14,260 nucleotides of DNA from NCBI GenBank assembly GCA_011523485.1, contig WTGR01000078.1:1-14260 (forward strand), given 5' to 3'. This document shows positions 1 through 6,226 of this stretch, one piece after another. The DNA is from Acidobacteriota bacterium. Lineage in GTDB: Bacteria; Acidobacteriota; Vicinamibacteria; Vicinamibacterales; UBA8438. The notes below the pieces were generated by a model. The model worked only from the letters and a program-made list of their open reading frames with translations, searched no databases and was not told the DNA's origin. How positions within the stretch are numbered: position 1 is the stretch's first letter; every line of letters begins with the position of its first letter. The position numbers and the translations under genes were made by a program.

Positions 1-554
1 TTGGTGATCCACATCTTCTCGCCGTTCAGCACGAAGCTGCCGTCCGCCTGCCGCGCCGCGCGCGCCTTGGCGCCGAGCGCGTCCGAGCCGGAGCCCGCCT
101 CGCTCAGGCAGTAGGCGCCGACGGTCTCCCCGGTCACCAGGGACGGCAGGTAGCGCTGCTTCTGCTCGTCGGTGCCGAACATCCGGATCGGCAGGATCGC
201 GAGGTTGGCGTGCGCGCCGTAGGTGGCGCTGAAGGAACCGCACTGGCCGAGGCAGCCCGCGATGACGGCCGCGCTGGCCTTGTCGAGCGCCAGGCCGCCG
301 TAGGCCTCCGGCACGTCGGTCGCCAGCAGCCCGAGCTCGCCGGCGCGCCGCAGCAGCTCGCGGGTCAGGTCCCAGTCCTTCGTCTCGAGCTGCTCGGTGT
401 GGCCGGCGACCTCGTCGGTGAACTCCTGGGCCGTCTGCCGTATCAGCCGGTGCTCTTCGGTCATGCGCTCCGGGGTGAATATCGTCTCCTGCGGCGCCGC
501 CTCCAGGAGCCACTCCCCGCCGCGCGGAACCGTCTCGATTGCGGTGGTGGTCAT
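1..554 (-). CDS. fadE: Acyl-CoA dehydrogenase, N-terminal part (runs off the left edge)
   Basis: Flavoenzyme for the first step of beta-oxidation: alpha,beta-dehydrogenation of acyl-CoA, with electrons passed to ETF. The 184 visible residues start at ATG 554, with a GAGGGA-like ribosome site just upstream. The alpha-helical N-terminal domain follows (TEEHRLIRQTAQEF around residue 30; ELGLLATDVPEAYGGL near 80). After it comes the start of the middle beta domain, with the family motif AYCLSEAGSGSDALGAKA and then GEKMWIT at the window edge. The catalytic glutamate and the C-terminal domain lie outside the window. It is the last visible gene of the operon, 59 bases after the thiolase stop. The order FadN-thiolase-acyl-CoA dehydrogenase matches the Bacillus subtilis fadN-fadA-fadE operon, which is why I use that symbol. 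The family call is firm; the symbol is by analogy. Confidence 0.93.
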   Translation of the reverse strand, partial: MTTTAIETVPRGGEWLLEAAPQETIFTPERMTEEHRLIRQTAQEFTDEVAGHTEQLETKDWDLTRELLRRAGELGLLATDVPEAYGGLALDKASAAVIAGCLGQCGSFSATYGAHANLAILPIRMFGTDEQKQRYLPSLVTGETVGAYCLSEAGSGSDALGAKARAARQADGSFVLNGEKMWIT

Positions 555-613
555 GATGTCCCTCGTCTCTTGAATTTGCCCCGGCCCGCGTGGTCGCACC
601 GCGCGGAACCCGG

Positions 614-1048
614 TCAGAGTCGCTCGAAAATGCCGGCGGCCCCCATGCCGCCGCCCACGCACATGGTGACCATGCCGTAGCGCCCGTTCCGCCGCTCGAG
701 CTCGTGGAGCAGCGTGGCCGTCAGCTTCGCGCCGGTGCAGCCGAGTGGATGGCCGAGCGCGATGGCGCCGCCATTGACGTTGAGCCGGTCGGGATCGATC
801 GGCAGCTCGCGCAGGCAGGCCAGGATCTGGGCGGCGAAGGCCTCGTTCAGCTCCACCAGGTCGATGTCGTCCAGCGTCAACCCGGCCGTCTCGAGCGCCT
901 TGCGTATCGCCGGGACCGGGCCGATGCCGAACAGCTCCGGGTCGACGCCCGCCGTCGCGTAGGCGACGAAGCGCGCCAGCGGCCTCAGTCCCGCCTGCGC
1001 GGCCCGCTCCGCGGTGGTCACGACGACGGCGGCCGCGCCGTCGCTCAT
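614..1048 (-). pseudogene. fadA: Thiolase C-terminal fragment, separated by a tandem duplication
   Basis: This 144-residue reading frame is the C-terminal part of an acetyl-CoA C-acyltransferase. It holds the NEAF motif (residues 68-71), GHPLG with the catalytic His (100) and the CVGGGMG motif with the second catalytic Cys (130). It lacks the acyl-accepting Cys, which lies in the upstream frame. Its first 99 residues duplicate residues 251-349 of that frame. Its ATG overlaps the upstream TGA (ATGA), so coupled re-initiation is physically possible, but I see no independent ribosome site. If one 299-bp copy is removed, both frames join into a 394-residue protein with Cys91, Asn318, His350 and Cys380, the usual thiolase length and spacing. 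It is either a genuinely broken gene or an assembly artefact. Confidence 0.8.
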
Positions 1049-1351
1049 CTGCCGAGCGCGATGGCGCCGCCATTGACGTTGAGCCGGTCGGGATCGATCG
1101 GCAGCTCGCGCAGGCAGGCCAGGATCTGGGCGGCGAAGGCCTCGTTCAGCTCCACCAGGTCGATGTCGTCCAGCGTCAACCCGGCCGTCTCGAGCGCCTT
1201 GCGTATCGCCGGGACCGGGCCGATGCCGAACAGCTCCGGGTCGACGCCCGCCGTCGCGTAGGCGACGAAGCGCGCCAGCGGCCTCAGTCCCGCCTGCGCG
1301 GCCCGCTCCGCGGTGGTCACGACGACGGCGGCCGCGCCGTCGCTCATCTGC
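752..1351. repeat. Exact 299-bp tandem direct duplication inside the thiolase gene
   Basis: Bases 752-1050 recur without any mismatch at 1051-1349, and identity runs on for two more bases (GC) at the junction. The period, 299, is not a multiple of three, so the duplication shifts the frame and creates the TGA at 1045-1047. The flanking bases differ (G751 against T1050; C1053 against G1352), which fixes the repeat edges. The junction has only a 2-bp microhomology. Perfect identity means the event is very recent or was introduced during assembly. Confidence 0.97.
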
Positions 1352-2097
1352 GACGAGTTGCCGGCGGTCACCGACCCGCCGGCGAGAAACACCGGGCGCA
1401 GCTTGCCCAGCGCCTCCAGCGAGGTGTCCGCGCGCGGTCCCTCGTCGCGGTCGAACGTGACGTCCCGCACCGCCGGCGCCTCTCCGTTGCCGTTGGCGGG
1501 CTCGGCGACGCTGACCGTCACCGGCACCGTCTCCGCGTCGAAACGGCCGGCCTCCAGGGCCGCGAGCGCACGCTGATGGCTGCGCAGCGCGTAGGCGTCC
1601 TGCTCGTCCCGGCTGATCGACGACTCCCGCGCGTGGTTCTCGGCGACCAGGCCGGTGCTGAGATAGACGTCCGGGTAGTGGGCCACGAGCTCGGGATTCG
1701 GGGCGATCTTGTGCCCTCCCATCGGCACGAGGCTCATCGACTCGGTGCCGCCCGCCACTATCGTCTCGGCCCAGCCGACCATGATCTTCTCCGCCGCGAA
1801 GGCGATGGACTGCAGCCCCGACGAACAGAAGCGGTTGATGGTGACGGCCGACGCCGCGACCGGAATCCCGGCCCGCAGGCTGGCGATGCGGGCCACGTTC
1901 ATCCCCTGCTCGGCTTCGGGCATCGCGCAGCCGAGGATGACGTCGTCGACCGTTTCGGGCTCGATGCCCCCGGCGCGCCGCAGCGCCTCGCGAATCGCGA
2001 CGGCGGCCAGCTCGTCGGGCCGGGTCGTGCGCAACGTGCCCTTGGGCGCCTTGCCGGCCGGGGTGCGGACGGCGGATGCGATGACTGCGTCTCTCAT
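1045..2097 (-). CDS. fadA: Acetyl-CoA C-acyltransferase (thiolase), truncated by the duplication
   Basis: This is the thiolytic last step of beta-oxidation, cleaving 3-ketoacyl-CoA to acetyl-CoA and a shortened acyl-CoA. Thiolase N-terminal features are clear: [12 protein letters not shown] at residues 5-16, the nucleophilic Cys91 in [16 protein letters not shown], and [12 protein letters not shown] near 247-256. As written, the frame stops after 350 residues, and its last residue (Arg350) takes the place of the catalytic His of GHPLG. The polypeptide therefore lacks both His350 and Cys380 and should be inactive alone. The rest is in the fragment at 614-1048. The start at ATG 2097 lies 31 bases after the hydrolase stop, inside the operon. 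The family is certain; whether the break is real is open, because the repeat copies are identical. Confidence 0.9.
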   Translation of the reverse strand: MRDAVIASAVRTPAGKAPKGTLRTTRPDELAAVAIREALRRAGGIEPETVDDVILGCAMPEAEQGMNVARIASLRAGIPVAASAVTINRFCSSGLQSIAFAAEKIMVGWAETIVAGGTESMSLVPMGGHKIAPNPELVAHYPDVYLSTGLVAENHARESSISRDEQDAYALRSHQRALAALEAGRFDAETVPVTVSVAEPANGNGEAPAVRDVTFDRDEGPRADTSLEALGKLRPVFLAGGSVTAGNSSQMSDGAAAVVVTTAERAAQAGLRPLARFVAYATAGVDPELFGIGPVPAIRKALETAGLTLDDIDLVELNEAFAAQILACLRELPIDPDRLNVNGGAIALGR

Positions 2098-2128
2098 GGT
2101 CTTGACTCGTTGGGGTTGCTCAAGTCGA

Positions 2129-2938
2129 TCAGGCCGGTACCCGTACCGCGGCGGGTCTGCCGGCGTGCAAGCGGACGAACTCGGTCACCACGTCGGCGAA
2201 GCGCTCCGGACGCGTGACGAGTCCCATGTGCCCGGTTCGGTCGAGCCGATCGTAGCGCGCGCCCGGGATTGCCCGCAGGTACTCCCGCGTGCTGGCGACG
2301 TCCACCACCCGATCGAGGCCCGGCTCGCCGGTCACGACCTGGGTGGGCGCCGCGATGCGGGCGCAGTCGGACGCGAAGTCGAAGCGGTCCGCGCAGCGCG
2401 CGCGCTCGGCCATGCAGGTCGGCGCCGCCGGATACCGTGTGATCCGCCACAGGTGACTTGCGATGAAGGGGACGCGCGCGCCGGGCGACGGGAAGGCGGC
2501 CGCCAGCTCCGGGTAGAGGCGGAAGCACGACCCGAGCGCGAAGACCGGCGCCATCAGACGGGGCGCGGCCAGGTACCGCTCCACTCTGCATCCGGGCTTC
2601 CACGCGGGCGAGGGAGTGGAGACGAGCGTCAGGGTCCTGACGCGTTCCGGGCGGCACGCGGCGTAGTGCAGGGCTATCCAGCCGCCGTAGGACACGCCGC
2701 ACAACGACACCGGACCGTGAACGCCGGCGCGGTCGAGCAGGGCGTCGAGCCATTCGGTGTAGCGTTCGAATCCGACTGCCGGATCGGTGTCGGCGATGGA
2801 GCCGTAGTCGCCCGGCAACGACCCGCTGATCACGCGGCAGCGCGCCGCGAGCGCGTCCACCGCGGGCAGCATCCACTCCCAGCGGCCCTGGATGCCGGGG
2901 ACGAGCACGAGCGGCAGGCCGGCCCCACGGTCGGTCAT
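2129..2938 (-). CDS. Alpha/beta-fold hydrolase
   Basis: A 269-residue alpha/beta hydrolase without a signal peptide, so probably cytoplasmic. The oxyanion segment LVLVPGIQG is near residues 10-18. The nucleophile elbow GVSYGG places Ser83. The acid is probably Asp209 (EPGLDRVV), and the base is His237 (RTGHMGL). The start ATG shares one base with the stop of the FadN-like gene (TGATG), so translation is probably coupled. It sits between fadN and fadA, a place where the B. subtilis operon has no such gene. A thioesterase or a lipid/ester hydrolase feeding fatty acids into the pathway would fit, but the sequence does not show the substrate. The closest families are alpha/beta hydrolase fold 1 esterases and peptidase S33-like proteins. 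Confidence 0.88.
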   Translation of the reverse strand: MTDRGAGLPLVLVPGIQGRWEWMLPAVDALAARCRVISGSLPGDYGSIADTDPAVGFERYTEWLDALLDRAGVHGPVSLCGVSYGGWIALHYAACRPERVRTLTLVSTPSPAWKPGCRVERYLAAPRLMAPVFALGSCFRLYPELAAAFPSPGARVPFIASHLWRITRYPAAPTCMAERARCADRFDFASDCARIAAPTQVVTGEPGLDRVVDVASTREYLRAIPGARYDRLDRTGHMGLVTRPERFADVVTEFVRLHAGRPAAVRVPA

Positions 2939-5241
2939 CAGTTCCTCAGGGGTTTGCCGGTCTTGAGCACGTGGGCGATGCGTTCCTGCGTCTTCCGCTC
3001 GCCGCACAGGCTCAGAAACGCTTCGCGTTCGAGGTCCAGCAACCGTTGCTCCGACACCGTCGTGGCATGGGGGAGGTCGCCGCCCGCGAGGATGCGCGAG
3101 AGGGTCCGTCCCAGGTGGGCGTCGTAGTCGCTGATGCGTCCGCCGCGCCACGCGATATGCACGCCGAGATCGAGCGCCGCGCGGACGCCGGCCCCGCCCA
3201 CGGGGATGTCGTGGCGCGGCGGCGGCGGCTGATAGCCGGCCCGCGCCATGTCCAGAGCCGTCGCCTTCGCATCGGCCAGCAGACGTTCCCGGTTCATCGT
3301 GACGTTGTCCGCCTCGCGCAGCAGCCCCAGGCGCCGGGCGTCGGCGGCGCTCGTCGAGACCTTGCCGAATCCGATGAGCTCGAACGCCTGCTGGATGCAG
3401 GGCAGCGGGTCGGCCGCACCCGCCGGGACGCGGGCCGTGAACCGGGCGAGCAGCTCCTTGGTGCCGCACCCGGCCGGGATCAGGCCGGCGCCCACCTCCA
3501 CCTGGCCCATGTAGGTCTCGGCCGCCGCCTGCACGCGGTCCCCGTGGAGCACGATCTCGCAGCCGCCGCCAAGCGCCAGTCCGGCCGGGGCGACGACCAC
3601 CGGCACGGCGGCGTAGCGCAGCCCCAGCACGGCCGATTGGAACGTGCGCACCATCAGGTCGATCTCGTCCCAGTTCTCCTCCTGCGCCTCGAGCAGCAGG
3701 AGCATCAGGTTGGCGCCCGCCGAGAACGCCGGCGCGTCGTTGCCGATCACCAGCGCGTCGAAGTTCCGGGACGCCTCCTCCACGCCGGCCGTCATCATCG
3801 CGACGGTATCGCCGCCGATGGCGTTCATCTTCGAGTGGAACTCCAGGCCGAGCACGCCGTCGCCGAGGTCGACGAGGCTCGCACCGGCGTTCCGTCGGAC
3901 CGGCGGACGCTGCTCCTTCGCCCGTTGCAGGATCTGCAGGTCGGGTGCGCGCGGGGGGATCGGGCCCTCCCGGAAGCGGACGCTACTCGCCGCCGGTGGC
4001 GCCGAATGCTGCACGGCGCGCACGATCTCGGGCGGCTTCGTCCGCCCGGCCGCCTCCAGCACCCGCTCCACCCCGATGGCGTCCCAGAGCTCGAAGGGCC
4101 CGAGCTCCCAGCCGAAGCCCCACCGCATGGCGCGGTCGACGTCGTCGATGGTGTGCGCGATCTGCGGGGCGACCTCCGCCGCGTACACCAGCGTCGGGGC
4201 AAGCGTGGCGCGCAGGAACTCGCCGACGCGGTCGCGGCTCTCGAACAAGGTCCGAATCCGCTCGCCGTGGTCGTCCATCGCGGCGGCGGCGTCCAGCGCC
4301 GGCAGTCGCGGCGGCCGGCGGGCGCGGTAGTCCATCGCGCCCGGATCCAGCGTCCGAATCTCGCTGCCGCCGCCGGTCTTCTGCTTGCGGTAGAAGCCGC
4401 CGCCCGCCTTCGATCCGATCCAGCCCCGCTCGACCATATCGGCGATCAACGGGGGCAGTGTGAAGGAGGCGCGCTCATCCGCGTTCTCGAGGCGCCCGGC
4501 GAGGTTGGCCGCCACGTGGGCCAGGATGTCCAGACCCGCGATGTCCAGCGTGCGAAACGTCGCCGAGCGGGGCCGGCCGATGACGGGGCCGGTCATCGCG
4601 TCGATTTCCTCGATCGTGTACGCGCCGCCCGCGAGCTGCTCCAGGATCCGTGCGACGCCGAACATGCCGATGCGGTTGCCGATGAAGTTCGGGGTGTCCT
4701 TGGCGACGACCACGCCCTTGCCCAGCGCGTGATCGCCGAACTTCACCATGGCGTCGAGCAGGGCCGAATCCGTGTCGGCCGTCGGGATGACCTCGAGCAG
4801 CGGCAGATACCGCGGCGGGTTGAAGAAGTGGGTGCCGAGCCAGTGGCGGCGGAAAGCCTCGCCGCGCCCGTCCGCGAGGCTGGCGATCGGGATCCCCGAC
4901 GTGTTGGAGCTGACCACGGCGTGCGCCGCCCGGTGCGGCTCGATCCTGGCCAGCAACTCCCGCTTCACGTCCAGCCGCTCGACGACGGCTTCGAGGATCC
5001 AGTCGTGCTCGCCGACGCGCTCCAGATCGGTGTCGAACCCGCCCACGGCGATGCGCCGCGCCGTCTCCGGCGTGAAGAACGGGTCCGGCTTCAGCTTGCG
5101 CGCCCGCTTCAGCCCTTCGCGGGCGGTCGCGGCGTCGAGATCGAGGAGGAGCACACGGAGGCCGGCGTTGGCGGCATGGGCGGCGATCTGGGCGCCCATC
5201 GCGCCCGCGCCGAGCACGGCGATGGAGTGTATCCGTTGCAT
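2938..5241 (-). CDS. fadN: FadN-type 3-hydroxyacyl-CoA dehydrogenase/enoyl-CoA hydratase fusion
   Basis: Bifunctional beta-oxidation enzyme of 767 residues that hydrates enoyl-CoA and oxidises 3-hydroxyacyl-CoA with NAD. The dehydrogenase comes first. Its Rossmann motif GAGAMG is at 11-16, SSNTSG at 111-116, GTHFFNP with catalytic His138 at 136-142, and KDTPNFIGNR at 181-190. The C-terminal HAD domain spans about 183-410. A crotonase domain follows from about 455. It has the oxyanion segment FSAGAN (505-510) and both catalytic glutamates of the family, Glu561 (LGGGCE) and Glu581 (GQVEVG). This dehydrogenase-then-hydratase order is that of B. subtilis FadN and the reverse of E. coli FadB/FadJ. 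The start is 3 bases after the fadR-like stop and the end overlaps the hydrolase start, so it is clearly an operon member. Confidence 0.95.
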   Translation of the reverse strand: MQRIHSIAVLGAGAMGAQIAAHAANAGLRVLLLDLDAATAREGLKRARKLKPDPFFTPETARRIAVGGFDTDLERVGEHDWILEAVVERLDVKRELLARIEPHRAAHAVVSSNTSGIPIASLADGRGEAFRRHWLGTHFFNPPRYLPLLEVIPTADTDSALLDAMVKFGDHALGKGVVVAKDTPNFIGNRIGMFGVARILEQLAGGAYTIEEIDAMTGPVIGRPRSATFRTLDIAGLDILAHVAANLAGRLENADERASFTLPPLIADMVERGWIGSKAGGGFYRKQKTGGGSEIRTLDPGAMDYRARRPPRLPALDAAAAMDDHGERIRTLFESRDRVGEFLRATLAPTLVYAAEVAPQIAHTIDDVDRAMRWGFGWELGPFELWDAIGVERVLEAAGRTKPPEIVRAVQHSAPPAASSVRFREGPIPPRAPDLQILQRAKEQRPPVRRNAGASLVDLGDGVLGLEFHSKMNAIGGDTVAMMTAGVEEASRNFDALVIGNDAPAFSAGANLMLLLLEAQEENWDEIDLMVRTFQSAVLGLRYAAVPVVVAPAGLALGGGCEIVLHGDRVQAAAETYMGQVEVGAGLIPAGCGTKELLARFTARVPAGAADPLPCIQQAFELIGFGKVSTSAADARRLGLLREADNVTMNRERLLADAKATALDMARAGYQPPPPRHDIPVGGAGVRAALDLGVHIAWRGGRISDYDAHLGRTLSRILAGGDLPHATTVSEQRLLDLEREAFLSLCGERKTQERIAHVLKTGKPLRN

Positions 5242-5244
5242 CGT

Positions 5245-5904
5245 TCAGACCGTTGGCTGCGCCTTCATTCCATTGACCAGCAGATCGATGACCGGGTCCG
5301 CGTCGTCGACCAGCCGGTGGTCGCGGTTGCTCAGCACCCAGTTCGTCACCATCTCGTCGAGTGCGCCGAAGATGGCCTTCGCCGCCAGCGTCGCGTTCAG
5401 GTCGGTCCGGAACACGCCGGCTTCCTGCGCCGCACGGACGGCGTCCCGCAGGTGATCGAGATACGTCCGGAGCTGGGCGGCCGAGAACCGCTCCATGAAC
5501 TTCGTGGACTGCCGCAGCTCGACCTGGAACACGATCGCCAGGTCGCGCCGGCTGCCGAGACCGCCGAGATGCACGCGCGCGAGGCGGCGCAGCCGCTCGA
5601 CCGGATCGGTGACCCCGGCCAGCGCGCGGTCCGCCTCTTCGAGCGCCCGCGTCATCGACTTCTCGAAGATCGACGTCAGCAGGTCGTCCTTGCTCCGGAA
5701 GTAGAGGTACACGGTCCCGGCGGCGACCCCGGCCTCCCGCGCCACGTCCGCGACCTGCGCGTTGAAGAAGCCGCGCCGGGCGAACACCCGCGTGGCTGCG
5801 TCCAGAATCGCGGTCCGCTTGTCGCCCGTGCCGGGCTGCCGGCGAGCCGGGAGCCCGTGTTGCGCGTTCCCGCCGGGCGGAACTGTCTGTGAATGAACGT
5901 TCAT
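5245..5904 (-). CDS. fadR: TetR-family FadR-like repressor of fatty-acid degradation
   Basis: A 219-residue TetR-family regulator. The helix-turn-helix is at about 46-73, with the typical VADVAREAGVAAGTVYLYF and RSKDDLL. The ligand domain contains AIVFQVELRQS, IFGALDEMVTNWVLSN and DLLVNGM. From memory these closely resemble B. subtilis FadR (YsiA), whose ligand is long-chain acyl-CoA. It is the first gene of the beta-oxidation operon and ends 3 bases before fadN. An 18-bp palindrome matching the FadR-box arms covers its start codon, so autorepression relieved by acyl-CoA is the natural model. The N-terminal tail before the HTH is about 25 residues longer than in the Bacillus protein, and no other ATG lies in frame before the HTH. 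The family is certain; the FadR assignment is well supported by operator, context and similarity. Confidence 0.92.
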   Translation of the reverse strand: MNVHSQTVPPGGNAQHGLPARRQPGTGDKRTAILDAATRVFARRGFFNAQVADVAREAGVAAGTVYLYFRSKDDLLTSIFEKSMTRALEEADRALAGVTDPVERLRRLARVHLGGLGSRRDLAIVFQVELRQSTKFMERFSAAQLRTYLDHLRDAVRAAQEAGVFRTDLNATLAAKAIFGALDEMVTNWVLSNRDHRLVDDADPVIDLLVNGMKAQPTV

Positions 5905-5907
5905 TCA
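5890..5907. promoter_or_regulatory. FadR-box-like operator, perfect 18-bp palindrome
   Basis: TGAATGAACGTTCATTCA is a perfect inverted repeat. Its arms TGAATGA...TCATTCA equal the arms of the B. subtilis FadR operator consensus as I recall it (TGAATGAMTANTCATTCA). It spans the predicted transcription start and the fadR initiation codon at 5904-5902, a position where a bound repressor would block transcription of the whole operon. I found no second copy in the window. Confidence 0.85.
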
Positions 5908-5912
5908 GTAAG

Positions 5913-5942
5913 ATTGTGCAACGAACTTCGCGGAGTTGTCAA
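5913..5942 (-). promoter_or_regulatory. Sigma70-like promoter of the fad operon
   Basis: On the minus strand a perfect -35 TTGACA (5942-5937) is followed by an 18-base spacer and a -10-like CACAAT (5918-5913). The start point predicted about 7 bases further on, near 5906, falls inside the palindromic operator and only about 2 bases before the fadR ATG. The transcript could therefore be leaderless or nearly so. The -35 is strong and the -10 moderate. Confidence 0.7.
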
Positions 5943-5981
5943 GCGGGCTACAGTGCCGTGTTTCAAGGAATGACGGAACGT

Positions 5982-6012
5982 GCACGCGGTGCCGGATTGC
6001 GGCACCGCGTGC
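5982..6012. repeat. 12-bp perfect inverted repeat with a 7-base loop
   Basis: GCACGCGGTGCC (5982-5993) pairs perfectly with GGCACCGCGTGC (6001-6012) around a 7-base loop. A 9-base direct repeat GGAACGTGC lies at 5975-5983 and again at 6018-6026. There is no T-run on either side, so it is not a classical intrinsic terminator. It sits between the end of the TPR gene and the fad promoter, both read on the minus strand. It could be a factor-assisted terminator, a protein site or a mobile-element scar. Confidence 0.6.
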
Positions 6013-6022
6013 GACAAGGAAC

Positions 6023-6118
6023 GTGCGGATCCGCCCTCCGGCGGGGCCGGCGCTAGTCCGCGACGCGCTCTTCGAGGCCGGCTACGCCCCGCTGGTGACG
6101 GGCGCGCCGCACGACTAG
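6023..6118 (+). pseudogene. Possible coding remnant (response-regulator-like), weak
   Basis: In this frame the plus strand reads about 31 residues, including LVRDALFEAGYAPLVTG, and then stops at TAG in the end of the MITE-like element. The phrase resembles the early part of receiver-domain response regulators (DAL.EAGY.P.VTG). No plausible start, conserved aspartate or C-terminus is present, and nothing homologous continues on the far side of the element. At most it is a stub of a decayed gene. Chance coding-like composition in GC-rich DNA is a real alternative. Confidence 0.25.
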
Positions 6119-6226
6119 TGCTGTGCCACACCTAAATGTGCGGGTGCGCGGTGCTGGGATTCGTCAACGATTACGCGCTGTAAACCCATGTCCGTGTCCG
6201 CAGATTAGGGCGTGACGGACCACTAG
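6115..6226. mobile_element. MITE-like element with imperfect 29-bp terminal inverted repeats
   Basis: The segment begins CTAGTGCTGTGCCACACC and its other end, read in reverse complement, begins CTAGTGGTCCGTCACGCC. By hand alignment about 21 of the first 29 bases match between the ends, with CTAGTG identical. Both ends hold a TA (6116-6117 and 6224-6225), as expected for a TA target duplication by an IS630/Tc1-mariner-type transposase. The 112-bp element has no reading frame, so it would be non-autonomous. Its right end supplies the TAG stop of the neighbouring TPR gene. Only one copy is in the window, so mobility is inferred from structure alone. Confidence 0.5.

Noticed and set aside
752..1351. 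Insertion sequence or CRISPR explanation for the repeat
   Set aside because: The unit is pure thiolase coding sequence, occurs exactly twice head-to-tail, and has no inverted ends, spacers or transposase.
2971..5892. A 973-codon open frame on the plus strand opposite fadN and fadR
   Set aside because: It is an artefact of high GC in the antisense frame: composition is dominated by Arg, Ala, Gly and His, there is no family motif, and the opposite strand has complete, motif-bearing genes.
5936..6118. The full 60-residue plus-strand frame as a small gene
   Set aside because: It has no ribosome site, spans the -35 region and the hairpin, and only its last part looks protein-like, so I kept just a low-confidence remnant.
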